A stretch of 64,000 nt of DNA from assembly GCA_020161935.1 (NCBI GenBank), contig JAIUNI010000006.1:62001-126000 (forward strand). Direction: 5' to 3'. Shown here one piece after another: positions 25,149 to 34,749 of this stretch (its first letter is position 1; the number at the start of each line of letters is the position of its first letter). The notes under the pieces are model-generated. The model was not told the origin of the DNA. It ran no database searches and saw only the letters and a program-made list of their open reading frames with translations. Position numbers and translations under genes: made by a program. Source of the DNA: Chloroflexota bacterium (GTDB lineage: Bacteria; Chloroflexota; Anaerolineae; Aggregatilineales; Phototrophicaceae).

Positions 25149-25745
25149 ATGGTCGGCATTAAAAAACCGCTTCTGCTGGATTTACCGGAGGCGTTTGAAA
25201 CCGAACGCCTCATCATCCGCGCACCACGAATGGGCGACGGACACGTACTCAACGAGGCGATAAGCGAATCTCGCGAAAGACTGATGCCGTGGCTGCCGTG
25301 GGCGGTACACCCGCAAACGCCGGATGAAACCGAGACGATTATCCGGGGCGCGGTCGCACGCTGGCAAAAGCGTGAGGATTTGTGGATGCTCATGTTCCGC
25401 AAGAGCGATGGGCTATGCCTCGGTCGTACCGGGCTGCACCAACTGGATTGGGCCGCTGGCTGTTATGAAATCGGCTACTGGGTGCGTACCAGCGCCGAAG
25501 GTCATGGCTACGCCAGAGAAGCCGTCGCAGGTGTTACGGATTACGCCTTCCAAAACTTAAATGCAGGGCGTGTCGAAATCCGCTGCGACCGCTTGAACGA
25601 ACGGAGCGCTGCGGTCGCACAACGAGCCGGATACACACTTGAAGGCACAGTGCGAAATAACGCCCTCAGCACCGATGGCAGCGAACTGCGGGACACACTG
25701 GTGTTTGCCCTGCTGCGTGCCGGGTGGCAAGCGAAGCGGAGGTAA
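25149..25745 (+). CDS. GNAT acetyltransferase (RimJ/RimL type), paralogue 3
   Basis: A 198-residue enzyme, third of the tandem set, 8 bp after paralogue 2. It has PEAFETERLIIRAPRMGDG at the start, IGYWVRTSAEGHGYAREAV at the acetyl-CoA loop (H replaces the Q of its neighbours) and RCDRLNERSAAVAQRAGY after it. The three genes with the small protein that follows form one tight unit with gaps of under 10 bp. Confidence 0.88.
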   Translation: MVGIKKPLLLDLPEAFETERLIIRAPRMGDGHVLNEAISESRERLMPWLPWAVHPQTPDETETIIRGAVARWQKREDLWMLMFRKSDGLCLGRTGLHQLDWAAGCYEIGYWVRTSAEGHGYAREAVAGVTDYAFQNLNAGRVEIRCDRLNERSAAVAQRAGYTLEGTVRNNALSTDGSELRDTLVFALLRAGWQAKRR

Positions 25746-25749
25746 GCCT

Positions 25750-25974
25750 ATGTCAGAAGTCGATAAGCGCGGCAAGTTAGGATCGCAGCCCTTTGACTTT
25801 CAGATCACAAAAGACAAGCGTGTGCTGATTTATTGGGATAACCGGCTGATTATGACGGTTAAAGGACAAGCCGCCGCCAAGCTGCTAGGCAAACTTGACG
25901 GCGCGGATGAAAGCAGTATTCAACTGGCGCTGGCAAAAGCGACCGGACACTTCAAACATGGGAATGAACGCTGA
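25750..25974 (+). CDS. Small conserved-looking hypothetical protein
   Basis: A 74-residue protein. The ATG at 25750 is chosen for its GGAGG site 7 bp upstream; the frame is open back into the GNAT gene. The sequence DFQITKDKRVLIYWDNRLIMTVKGQAAAKLLGKL looks like a small beta-hairpin followed by a helix. It lies 4 bp after the last GNAT gene and so is probably co-expressed. I do not recognise the family. Confidence 0.7.
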   Translation: MSEVDKRGKLGSQPFDFQITKDKRVLIYWDNRLIMTVKGQAAAKLLGKLDGADESSIQLALAKATGHFKHGNER

Positions 25975-25976
25975 GG

Positions 25977-26366
25977 CTACTTGAGCGGCGGCAGTGTATT
26001 ATCCTCGCCCTGTAAAAAGTTAAGCGCTTCATCCAACGTCGAAAAAACCCGCTGCCGCAGCTTGAAGATCGGCGTGAACAGCGATGTGCCAAACTTCAGG
26101 ATGATGTTATCCGCTACAATGATCGACCAACCCAATTTGAGGCGTACATCACCAATGTCGGTGCTGCGAAATTCGTTGACCACGTTCAGCGGCGGCCATT
26201 TCTCGATCTGGCTGAGGTCAATAATCGAGTGTATAAGCGGCGTGCCTTGCATCATCAGGAGCTTGGTCTGCCCCATTTGCTCGTGAATGTCATCGGCAGC
26301 AATAATGCCCGTATAGCGCGTCAAAATCACGCGGTTTTCGACGTACCAACCCACTTCAAACGGCAT
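25977..26366 (-). CDS. Hypothetical protein, paralogue of the next gene
   Basis: A 129-residue cytoplasmic protein. It opens with MPFEVGWYVENRVILTRYTGI, a beta-hairpin start, and has HSIIDLSQIEKWPPL in the middle and LDEALNFLQGEDNTLPPLK at the end. The pattern of strands and helices (a strand, a helix over residues 25-40, HSIID, a helix) recalls STAS/SpoIIAA-like folds, but this is only a shape-based guess. It is about half identical to the gene at 26419-26814, so the two are a tandem duplication. Confidence 0.65.
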   Translation of the reverse strand: MPFEVGWYVENRVILTRYTGIIAADDIHEQMGQTKLLMMQGTPLIHSIIDLSQIEKWPPLNVVNEFRSTDIGDVRLKLGWSIIVADNIILKFGTSLFTPIFKLRQRVFSTLDEALNFLQGEDNTLPPLK

Positions 26367-26418
26367 CGTAAATTTCCCCTAAATGGTGTAATCTGCATCA
26401 CAGTCAGCCTGTTTTCGC

Positions 26419-26814
26419 CTACTCTCGTTTCAGCGGCGGGAGCGTGCTGTCTTCTTCCTGTAGGAACGTGAGCGCCTCATCCAATGTGCCGTAAAAACGC
26501 TGCCGGACTTTGAACATTGGCACAAACAGCGAACTGGCGAATTTGAGGAATTTGTTATTGGTGATGACGATTGTCCAGCCGAGCTTATCGCGCACATCGC
26601 TCAGGTCGGTAGACATAAATTCAGAGGCGGCTTGCAGAGGTGGCAGTTTAACAACGGCTGTCATATCAATTATTGAGTGCGTAAGCGGAATGCCTTGTCG
26701 CAGCAGCGTATTCCCTTCCGTGACCTGTGCGCGCGCATCTTCTAAGGTGACCACGCCTTCGTAACGGGTGAGCAAAACACGCTTCTCGACATACCACTTG
26801 ACGGTATACGGCAT
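26419..26814 (-). CDS. Hypothetical protein, paralogue of the previous gene
   Basis: A 131-residue protein. The ATG at 26814 follows GGAGGAG; the upstream extension in frame is low-complexity and lacks a site. It has MPYTVKWYVEKRVLLTRYEGV, HSIIDMTAVVKLPPL and LDEALTFLQEEDSTLPPLK in the same places as its neighbour. This conserved core and the shared PPL ends show selection on both copies. No enzymatic motif is seen; a STAS-like regulatory or lipid-binding role is possible. Confidence 0.68.
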   Translation of the reverse strand: MPYTVKWYVEKRVLLTRYEGVVTLEDARAQVTEGNTLLRQGIPLTHSIIDMTAVVKLPPLQAASEFMSTDLSDVRDKLGWTIVITNNKFLKFASSLFVPMFKVRQRFYGTLDEALTFLQEEDSTLPPLKRE

Positions 26815-27003
26815 GGTCAAAACTCCTCCAATTAACCTTACAAAGTTTATTATAACATTGCACAGGCTGTAACATTGTTGATGATTTGACCTCAAGCGTA
26901 AAAGAGTTGATTGTCATCAATGCAGGGTGAGGGAAATCAGACAAAGTAAGCAGAAAATGCTATCCTGAAACGGATAAAATTGTAGGTGGATGAGGGAAAA
27001 TTG

Positions 27004-27651
27004 ATGCTCCCCGAAATACACTTGCCTGAGGTTACGGGTGATATTGTCGCTACCGGCGTTAGTGAAGATGACTATATGGCGACTTATGCAGCCGATTTTC
27101 ATGAATGGGTTGAAGGAGCTGTCATTAAGCTGTCGCCCGTAACGGATGAACACGATGAGATGACCAGCTATCTACGCCGATTTATGGATACCTATTTCGC
27201 TTTACATCCGATTGGGCGGGTCAAAAGCGCCCCCTATGTCATGAAAGCAAGCGACAAAGCACGCCGTCGCGAACCGGATTTGCAAATTATCTTGAATACC
27301 AACAATGGTCAACTGACACCTACTGCCATGCTCGGCCCTGCCGATATTTGTATTGAGGTCGTATCCGAAGGCAGTGAGGAAATTGATTACGGCACGAAGT
27401 TTGTGGAATACCAGAATGGCGGTGTACAAGAATACTGGTTATTCGACTTGCTGCGGCGTGAACATCGCTTTTTCCGGCTGAATGCGTCGCAAATTTACAC
27501 CTCACATCCACTTGACGCAGATGGATATTACGAAACCCCGCTGCTTCCAAGCCTCAAGGTGCATGTGCCCACCCTTTGGCAAACACCCCTGCCCGACCCG
27601 ATTGCCACGGTTACAACGTTGCAAGCCATGTTAGGCAAGCAAGACCGGTAA
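27004..27651 (+). CDS. Uma2-family (DUF820) PD-(D/E)XK endonuclease-like protein
   Basis: A 215-residue protein. ATG 27004 has GAGGG 7 bp upstream; a GTG 18 bp earlier is the alternative. The Uma2 pattern is clear: HEWVEGAVIKLSPVTDEHDE, then RRREPDLQIIL with the catalytic Asp, then ADICIEVVSEGSEEIDYGTKFVEYQNGGVQEYWLFD with the Glu and Lys of the nuclease core. Uma2 proteins are very numerous in cyanobacteria and Chloroflexota; their natural target is unknown. It stands alone. Confidence 0.92.
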   Translation: MLPEIHLPEVTGDIVATGVSEDDYMATYAADFHEWVEGAVIKLSPVTDEHDEMTSYLRRFMDTYFALHPIGRVKSAPYVMKASDKARRREPDLQIILNTNNGQLTPTAMLGPADICIEVVSEGSEEIDYGTKFVEYQNGGVQEYWLFDLLRREHRFFRLNASQIYTSHPLDADGYYETPLLPSLKVHVPTLWQTPLPDPIATVTTLQAMLGKQDR

Positions 27652-28038
27652 TAAACAAGCCAATCGCTAAAGTTTGAATCTTCTAACCATCAAATCAGAA
27701 TTTTTGTGCTACAATATTTCTGGTAGTGTTTGCGTGATACGTCCTTGCCCTAACACAAACAAAATCCAGAGTGTAGGGACGCGAGACAGCGCGTCCGCGC
27801 CACAACTTCACACGCATCACTGATTTCTCAACAGCAGCAACAGCATCACTTGAGGGAAAAATATTGCGAAAGATGAGAATCACAACTGCAACTTTTGCGA
27901 CAATTGCAATATTTTCAACATTTGAAACGCGGAAGTTGCTTCAAAGTAAAGTCTTGCATTTGACTGATGACTGGCGACTATCGACTGGAGACTGCTTTGC
28001 AGCAACCATAGCAGCAGCGAGGCAATTGGCACAGCGGT
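27652..28038. repeat. Gene-free stretch with hairpin and heptamer repeats
   Basis: It holds a TGTAGGGACGCGAGACAGCG hairpin (27774-27796, partner of the MITE-like family), an ACAACTGCAACTTTTGCGAC stretch and five GACTGRN heptamers (27961-27993). Short frames here look fortuitous. Confidence 0.5.
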
Positions 28039-28166
28039 GGCATTCTCCCTCACATCCGCCGCAGTCGCGCCAATTCAGCGCCACGCTCCCGTAATTCTGC
28101 CGCCACAAAATGTCAACTCAGCGGCAGCACGGGAGCCTTCCGCCTGCCAATTCGGCGGATTATTTA
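28039..28166. repeat. Palindromic composite repeat (family C), copy 1
   Basis: The stretch from GCCGCCACAAAATGTC (28092) to AATTCGGCGGATTATT (28164) matches the minus strand of 42192-42258 at about five sixths of positions. The outer part GGCATTCTCCCTCACATCCG (28039) also matches the far end of that copy. It ends at the stop of the membrane-protein gene. Confidence 0.6.
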
Positions 28167-30467
28167 CTGAGGGATGAACTCGACCGAATCGACCGCCACA
28201 GCGAGTTTACGGGGGTCTTCACTCTGCCCGATTTCTTGCGGGACGATTACCGAGTCATAGTCGATAGTGACCGTCAAATGTTCGCCCTGCCCCACAAGTT
28301 CCGCCGGTAACGTGAAGGTGAGCGTTTGAAGGGAGTCAGGAACGACCGTCACCGACTCATCCGTCGAGCCAACAAGCTGTAGTGGCACATCGTTGACGAG
28401 CAGCCGAATTTGGCGCGGTTCGACAAATGACTGGGCCGTTACCGATACCTGATACGCTCCGGCGGGTAAATCAACATACAGCTTGGTTTGGGGGTACTCG
28501 CCCGTCCAGCGCCATGTGGTGCTGCCACCCACCACTTCCGGCCAGTGCCAGCCCCAACCGATAAACTTTTCGTCCCCGCTGCTGCCGATGTCGATCCGGT
28601 AAGCACCCGACTCGGTTTGTGCGGGGGTGCGCGCGGGGCAGCCATCGGGGTGCCACGAGGTACGGTAAACCACCGCATCGCGTTCGACCCAAACAGGGCA
28701 AAGTAAATCGGGCAGTGAATTCAGATAACCGATAATTTCCTGCGGGGTTGGGCCGTTCCGCCCGACATCATCCTGATGCACGACGATATAACCCACCGGC
28801 CACTCGTTGATAATCTGGCGCAGTTCCGGCTCAACTTGATCTGCTTCCAAGAAACGGCGCTGACCAAGCCATGCCAGCAGGGGATCATCGTAACGGATCG
28901 GCCAAAAGTTTTCGACTGGCGTGCGCGAGACAAAACCGTTCAGTGTTCGCTTCCCGTGAATCATGCCGTACATCTGGTATTGAATCGGGCGGGTTTCACC
29001 GACCAGAACTTCGCCTGTACCCGCCGCAGTCGGCACTTCGAGGATCACCTCATCGTCATACGGTGCGCCCTGCTCACGCCCGATTTCGGCATAGAAGTCA
29101 TATGGTTGTAATACAGGGTCAAGTGGTGCGGTTTCGTACAAGCGAATATCAAACGCCGACAGTAAGATCACCACGACCAGCGCGAAAGTGACAGAAGGTC
29201 GAAGTGATCGCTTAGGCACGGAGGCCGAGGTTTTAGCGCGAGATGGAAACAATATCGGTGTCCATGTCAGCGCGATATACACCGCCGACGCGACCACGAA
29301 AATGGGCGCAAGCCGCCACGGCATCCGAAAGTTACCGTTGGTAATAGCATGAAGCAGACGAAAAGGCATAGGAATAGATACTCCAAACACGTCGATGTTC
29401 GGCCCCATCGAGAGCAGGAGTGGGGGGATCAACACCGCCAACCAGAACCAGCGCCCTACCCTATTTGCACTTGCAGCCCGTACCTGTCGGCGGTAGATGA
29501 ACGCCACGACCAATGAGACAATGAGCAAGATGCTGACGCTGCCCCCCAGCGTAGGCGTGTTCCACCACCACCACACGGGGTCAAGTGAGAAGTAGCCGCG
29601 CGGGAACGGGATGCCGGGGCGATCTTCTACCGGGCCGGGGGCCAGCGCCCCTTCGAAGTTCCGCATGTAAGGGAGGGGGCCAGCGAACCACAACAACCCA
29701 CCCCCGACGACCAGCGCTAAAACCGAAGCCACCATAATCGTGCCGAGTATACGGTAGTGCGTGGCTTGCAGTGCGGGGTTCGTTGGGAACAGCGTACGCC
29801 AGAGCGTCCATAAGGCGTACGGGACAAGCAAGAAGGCCACGAAGATCGGGAACTGGAGGTCGGTATGCCCGATACCCCAGATGGCTGTGCCAAGAACAAT
29901 CCCCCAAATCAACGCGCGCCCCGCCCTGCCCTGCTGTGCCGCCCGAATGACCTGCTGCCAGAGCAAGATGCTGGCGGGCAGCCAGAACCAATCACCGAGG
30001 TTGATATGGTTGTTGTAGTAGAAATAGCGCGTAACAGGCGAGGCTTGCAAGAGTGCGCCGCCGAGCAAGGCTAAAACTGGCGCAGCGCCCTCTCGCAGGA
30101 GCAGCACGAACAGCACGTACCCGTTCAGGAAACACATCAGAAAGATGATAACCGTCATCGCCGTAAGCGTTCCGGCGAGTGGTTCGATTAGCGCCCAGAC
30201 TGGATACCAGAAGGCCGTCAGTGCGTGGTAGCCAAAGTTGATGGTATGGGGAGCCATCACGAAATCGTTGACATAGACGTTCAGGCCGGGGGTGCTGAGG
30301 GCGTGGCGAATCCACCAGAAGTTCCAGTTGTAGTTGAAGTAATCGAAGCCGGGGACACGCACGCCGTTGTTGAAGATGATGGCGTAAAGAATGATAAACG
30401 CCAGCAAGCCGTAAAAGCCGATGGCGAGAAGATGCAAACGGGTGGTGCGGGGTAAAGAGATGGACAA
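28164..30467 (-). CDS. Large multi-pass membrane protein, GT-C-like
   Basis: A 767-residue protein with about 11 membrane helices in the first 430 residues and a soluble extracytoplasmic part after that. The first loop has GFDYFNYNWNFWWIRHAL, and a second loop carries ASPVTRYFYYNNHINLGDWFWLP. These recall YfhO/GT-C-type proteins that move sugars from lipid carriers, but the usual DxD/DE pair is not obvious. The C-terminal domain (from about residue 610) is beta-rich and may be a carbohydrate-binding or jelly-roll domain. The gene follows the SdrD-type surface protein (115-bp gap with terminator) and may serve its glycosylation. Function uncertain. Confidence 0.6.
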   Translation of the reverse strand: MSISLPRTTRLHLLAIGFYGLLAFIILYAIIFNNGVRVPGFDYFNYNWNFWWIRHALSTPGLNVYVNDFVMAPHTINFGYHALTAFWYPVWALIEPLAGTLTAMTVIIFLMCFLNGYVLFVLLLREGAAPVLALLGGALLQASPVTRYFYYNNHINLGDWFWLPASILLWQQVIRAAQQGRAGRALIWGIVLGTAIWGIGHTDLQFPIFVAFLLVPYALWTLWRTLFPTNPALQATHYRILGTIMVASVLALVVGGGLLWFAGPLPYMRNFEGALAPGPVEDRPGIPFPRGYFSLDPVWWWWNTPTLGGSVSILLIVSLVVAFIYRRQVRAASANRVGRWFWLAVLIPPLLLSMGPNIDVFGVSIPMPFRLLHAITNGNFRMPWRLAPIFVVASAVYIALTWTPILFPSRAKTSASVPKRSLRPSVTFALVVVILLSAFDIRLYETAPLDPVLQPYDFYAEIGREQGAPYDDEVILEVPTAAGTGEVLVGETRPIQYQMYGMIHGKRTLNGFVSRTPVENFWPIRYDDPLLAWLGQRRFLEADQVEPELRQIINEWPVGYIVVHQDDVGRNGPTPQEIIGYLNSLPDLLCPVWVERDAVVYRTSWHPDGCPARTPAQTESGAYRIDIGSSGDEKFIGWGWHWPEVVGGSTTWRWTGEYPQTKLYVDLPAGAYQVSVTAQSFVEPRQIRLLVNDVPLQLVGSTDESVTVVPDSLQTLTFTLPAELVGQGEHLTVTIDYDSVIVPQEIGQSEDPRKLAVAVDSVEFIPQ

Positions 30468-30529
30468 CGGTTAAGCGCTCCTGCTGATGAATAGCGGCAG
30501 TATTTAACCACAAAAGGCAGCCGATGGGA

Positions 30530-30559
30530 ATAAAAAGGACGAGGGGCTGCCTCGTCCTT
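30530..30559 (-). terminator. Terminator of the surface-protein gene
   Basis: On the minus strand AAGGACGAGG pairs with CCTCGTCCTT over a 5-nt loop and is followed by TTTATT. It lies 24 bp after the stop of the 1269-residue protein. Confidence 0.8.
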
Positions 30560-30582
30560 CACAAACATATTTGGTGGTGCGG

Positions 30583-33500
30583 TTAGCCGCCGTGTGGTCG
30601 GCGCTGAATGTACCACGCCCCGACGCTAAGGCTGACCACGAGTACGATGACACCCGCGCCGATGAGCAGCGGTTTGCGCCATGCCGGTTCGAAGCCGGTT
30701 GCGGGCAGCGAGCCGACGCTGAGTACCGTAGCGCTGGCAGAGCCTACGTACGCCCCCGTCAAGTTCACCGTATTGGTGATGATGAACGGCACCGGCGTAC
30801 CGGGACGGATGCGTGTGAGCACTGTGACCCGCACCGACTGACCGGGGTTGATGACCACGATGCTGTAGCTAACTGTATTTCCCGTGACCACCAGTGAACC
30901 GACAGCGTTATCCGCCGAGGCTCTGATGATCTCCAACTGGCTGGGGAAGTTATCGGTAAAGCTGACGTTATTGATCGCCACTGAATGCGGATTGGTGACG
31001 ACAATCGTCCACGTCACATCTTCACCCGGTAAGGCGAAGGCCGGGTCAACCAGCTTGACAATCGCCGGATCAAGGCGAAGGGGCGCTGGCGTGCTGCTGC
31101 CACCGGGGGCTGGCGTACCAAAGTAACCGAAATCAACCGTTAGGTTGCTGCGTTCGTTAGCGGCGATGCCGGAGCCTTGTGGGCCGAGATCGGTTTCAGT
31201 GGTCGGTTCGGTGGTACCGGGGCCGAGCGTAACAATACTGCTGCGGACACCGCAGGTTCCGGTTGAGTCGAGGCCGTTGTCGTTGCTGTCACCATCAAGG
31301 TTCGCGTCTGCTTCTTGCCCCGCGCCTGTACTGTTGGTGAGGCCGTTCAGCGGGCCACCCGCGTTACAATTCGCCGCCGCGACTTCAACGATATAGTCAC
31401 CAGCAGGTAGGTTATCGAACAAGTAGTATCCGCCGCTGCCTGTGGTGGTCGTGCGTAAGGGGGTCGGGGATGGCACGCCGCCGGTTACGGTGTAAAGGTT
31501 CAGCACGACGTTATCGATGCCAACTTCACCCGGATCAATCGTGCCGCTGTTGTTGGTATCCAGCCAGACGCGGTTGCCGAGACTGTAGTTGGTCGATGTG
31601 CCAATGAAACCAAAGTCCATCGTTAGGTTGCTGCGACCTGCTGGTAGCAAGGCTGTGTTATCGCCCGGCCCCAAATCGGTTGTACCGGTTGGTTCTGCCG
31701 GACCGGGCGGGCCAAGTTGAATCGGGTTGCTGCGAATGCCACCACCGACAGCATTGACACCGTTATCATCACGGTCAACATCGTTATTGGGTGTCGCTGA
31801 GGTTGGCGCGTCAGTGCTGCTGTTGAGACCAGCCAAAACACCACCCACCGCAAAGTTGGAGGCTGGAATTTCAACTGTATAAGTGCCGGGAAGCAGGTTA
31901 TCGAAACGATAGTAACCGCCGCCAGCAGTCGTCGTGGTCGCGATGACATTACCGAGGTTATCGAGCAAATTAACAGTGACACCATCGATACCGATTTCAG
32001 TACCATCTTGGATGCCGTTATCAAAACCACCACCACCGCGACCATCATCAAACCAAACGCGATTACCAAGATTGTAAGATAGCGTAAAGAAGCCAAAGTC
32101 AAATGTATGGTCGTTTTGTCCAGCCGTTCCAGTGGTTACGCTGGCGATGGCAAAATTGCCGGTTTGTACACCATCAGAGTCACGTATGTCGTCGCGCGTA
32201 TCACCCACACCATCATTAAAGTTGGCTGTCGTAACGCTATACCCTGCTAAATTGGGCTGGGTTGTATCAATGCGAACTTGGTAGGCTGTATTTTCGGTAA
32301 GCGGGACGTTGTAAATAAAGCTGCCAGTGGTCGTGCCGTCGGGATTCGAGCTGAATATATAACGACCATTCGCATCCGTCGTGGCGGTGACCGGATTACC
32401 GCCGAGAAGAATTGGGTTACCTGCGGTATCCGTCAAGGTGACGATGATACCCGGTAAAGGCTGTTCGCCGGGATCTTGCACACCGTCTTGATCCGCATCA
32501 AACCAGACATAGTTACCGATTTCGATTGGGGCAGCCGCACACAAAGCCGTGAGGTCACCAAGACCGTTGCCCTTACCAAAAGGAGCGGTAGCCGCAACAA
32601 TTGTAAACTGACGATTATTAGTTCCACTCGTATCATCATACCAAATGGTACCGGCTGAGAAGAGTGTACCCGGGTCCATCGCCGCAGCAGCAAGTTCGGC
32701 AGCACCGGCAACTTGAACGATACCACCGGTAATGGTTTCATCGTGGGACGTGCCAAAGTTATCGCCAAGATAGAACTCACCGTTACCGGGGCCTTGTTCG
32801 TTACCGGCACCTGCGCTCGGGCCAAAGGCACCCGCAGGCACGGATTGAGCATTGTTTTCCAGCGTCCAACCGCCGCCTCCATTTGGACTAGCACGGAGGA
32901 TGTCACCAGCGGTAATGGTGACGAGTGTATCGGGGAAACCAAGCGCAGCACCCAAATCGTCCGGGCCGTTATCCTGATAACCAAGCTGGTCGCCGGTACG
33001 ATCACGAAGGCTGATGACCATATCATCATTTACAAACTCAATGCCTGCGACCAGCGGTTGGGCATAAGCAAAGAACTTATCGGCAGCAGGATCAGCGAGG
33101 TTACCCGCTAGACCCGTGCCGGAACCACCATTGGCAACACTCAGGTTCGGGCTAGGCCATGTCGCTGTCCACGGTTGCCATTCGGCGGCGCTACCTTGTG
33201 TTCCTGTGCGGCAGGTTAAAGCTACACCATCAACCAGATAAGCATTAAAAATATCAGCACAACCACGCGGATAGTTCAGCGGGAAGTTTAGAACTTGCGT
33301 CACTGCCCCACCAGCGGGATTATAGGTAAACACGTAACCCTCTAAGCCAGCAGTCGTACCCAACGCAGAACTTTCGTTGGTGCAAACACCACCGACATAA
33401 ACAAGATTATCGCGCACACCGAGGCCGAAGGGGCGATAAACACCACCCGCACAAACCGGAGCACCGATCACACCACGCGCCTGAACCACGCCCGATGTGC

Positions 33501-34392
33501 TGTCAACCGAATAAAGCTGTCGGTCGTTAAGGTTGATAACCCAGAGTGTGGTTCCATCCTCGGAGATGTCCATATCGCCGAGGCTTTGCTTACCCGGCGT
33601 ATCATAGAAACTCGCGTCTTGGGCATAAGGCAGCGTATGGCCGGTCGCACCTGCGTTGGGAATGGTCGCAAATTGGGTAACTACACCCGCGCCGGAAATC
33701 GCATAGATTTGGCCTGAACCACCCGGGCCATATTCCGCTTGGCGTTTCGCGAAAGCCGACGCGAATATGGTATCGGTATCCCGTTTGTACGCTAAACCCC
33801 AAACAGGGCCGACTTCAATATCGGTCGCCAAATCGTTCACGCCGCCAGTACCATCATAATTATGTGAAACGACGCTGCCTTCACCGGTTGTCTGAGCACC
33901 CAGTTTAAAGCAGGTCGTTATGATTTGGAGATTTGGCGAAGCGAGGCAGTAATCACTCGGTCGGTTGATACCATATCGGACTGTATTCGCTCCCGCGTCC
34001 ACAAATTGCACGGACGTACCGGAGCCAGCGCCAAACGCGCCCTGCTGCTCGACACCCGGCAGATCATGGAATTCAAGGCGAACGCGCGTGTCTGGCCCTG
34101 TCCATGTAATTGTAAATTGACCTCGTGTGGCTTGTGCGGCGCTGGAGGTCGCTGTGCCAACGCTTAAGTTGGTATCATCGAAAGCGGTGATGGTTACACC
34201 GCCGACACCCGGTTCATTGGCATCCTGTGTACCGTTCGCGTTGTAGTCGCGAAATACCAACCCCGTCGCGCTGCCTGCCGCGAGCGTTACGCCGCTGACC
34301 GATACGATAGTGAACAGTGCCACACTAAATAATAAAAGCCAAATGCGTGTATTTTTTCGCATCTTGGTATAAGACGTTCTCGAACGTGTCAT
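30583..34392 (-). CDS. SdrD/B-repeat surface protein with LPxTG-like sorting signal
   Basis: A 1269-residue exported protein. A GGAG site precedes ATG 34392, followed by a basic stretch and a signal peptide to about residue 40. Residues 42-120 form a first SdrD_B-like domain (DYNANGTQDANEPGVGG). Residues 150-640 look like a beta-propeller-type region with repeated YVGG and GDMDISEDGTTLWVINL patterns. Three SdrD_B domains follow (WFDADQDGVQDPGEQPLPGI; WFDDGRGGGGFDNGIQDG; WLDTNNSGTIDPGEVGI), whose Asp/Asn loops bind calcium. Then comes a DUF11 domain and a C-terminal LPATGFE, a membrane helix and the RRPHGG tail, which is a cell-wall sorting signal. It is likely an adhesin or surface coat component; no sortase gene is in the window. 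Confidence 0.85.
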   Translation of the reverse strand: MTRSRTSYTKMRKNTRIWLLLFSVALFTIVSVSGVTLAAGSATGLVFRDYNANGTQDANEPGVGGVTITAFDDTNLSVGTATSSAAQATRGQFTITWTGPDTRVRLEFHDLPGVEQQGAFGAGSGTSVQFVDAGANTVRYGINRPSDYCLASPNLQIITTCFKLGAQTTGEGSVVSHNYDGTGGVNDLATDIEVGPVWGLAYKRDTDTIFASAFAKRQAEYGPGGSGQIYAISGAGVVTQFATIPNAGATGHTLPYAQDASFYDTPGKQSLGDMDISEDGTTLWVINLNDRQLYSVDSTSGVVQARGVIGAPVCAGGVYRPFGLGVRDNLVYVGGVCTNESSALGTTAGLEGYVFTYNPAGGAVTQVLNFPLNYPRGCADIFNAYLVDGVALTCRTGTQGSAAEWQPWTATWPSPNLSVANGGSGTGLAGNLADPAADKFFAYAQPLVAGIEFVNDDMVISLRDRTGDQLGYQDNGPDDLGAALGFPDTLVTITAGDILRASPNGGGGWTLENNAQSVPAGAFGPSAGAGNEQGPGNGEFYLGDNFGTSHDETITGGIVQVAGAAELAAAAMDPGTLFSAGTIWYDDTSGTNNRQFTIVAATAPFGKGNGLGDLTALCAAAPIEIGNYVWFDADQDGVQDPGEQPLPGIIVTLTDTAGNPILLGGNPVTATTDANGRYIFSSNPDGTTTGSFIYNVPLTENTAYQVRIDTTQPNLAGYSVTTANFNDGVGDTRDDIRDSDGVQTGNFAIASVTTGTAGQNDHTFDFGFFTLSYNLGNRVWFDDGRGGGGFDNGIQDGTEIGIDGVTVNLLDNLGNVIATTTTAGGGYYRFDNLLPGTYTVEIPASNFAVGGVLAGLNSSTDAPTSATPNNDVDRDDNGVNAVGGGIRSNPIQLGPPGPAEPTGTTDLGPGDNTALLPAGRSNLTMDFGFIGTSTNYSLGNRVWLDTNNSGTIDPGEVGIDNVVLNLYTVTGGVPSPTPLRTTTTGSGGYYLFDNLPAGDYIVEVAAANCNAGGPLNGLTNSTGAGQEADANLDGDSNDNGLDSTGTCGVRSSIVTLGPGTTEPTTETDLGPQGSGIAANERSNLTVDFGYFGTPAPGGSSTPAPLRLDPAIVKLVDPAFALPGEDVTWTIVVTNPHSVAINNVSFTDNFPSQLEIIRASADNAVGSLVVTGNTVSYSIVVINPGQSVRVTVLTRIRPGTPVPFIITNTVNLTGAYVGSASATVLSVGSLPATGFEPAWRKPLLIGAGVIVLVVSLSVGAWYIQRRPHGG

Positions 34393-34749
34393 AAGATTAC
34401 TCCAATTGCGCCGTCACTCGTTGCAACGACCGTAATTTGGACCACAACAATAAAGCCTATATAACCTGTTTCTGAAGAATCTGTAATATTATACCGTCTC
34501 GTCTTAATTTCGCACATTGACTAAAGTCATACTATAACTTCGCTAAATTTGAGGGAATAGGGTAATCAACCCAGTTTGTGAAAAATATCTCCAATAAATT
34601 AAAACATCATTCTCACTAGAATGTGTTTTAAGCGTTTTTACAGCGCATTCACCTATCCCTGCAAGCAAATGCCGTATTCAACGCCTACAATGGCATGTAT
34701 CAGGTTTATATGCTGCTACGAGAAGGCATATTAGACTGTTCATCCTGTA
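34393..34749. other. Gap before the response regulator
   Basis: No gene is seen. A TATAAT lies on the minus strand at 34493-34488, about 95 bp before the surface-protein start, but its -35 partner is poor. The rest is AT-rich and contains the terminator described next. Confidence 0.4.
34590..34630 (-). terminator. Terminator of the response-regulator gene
   Basis: On the minus strand AAAACACATTCT pairs with AGAATGATGTTTT (one bulge), followed by AATTTATT. It lies about 120 bp after the stop. Confidence 0.5.
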
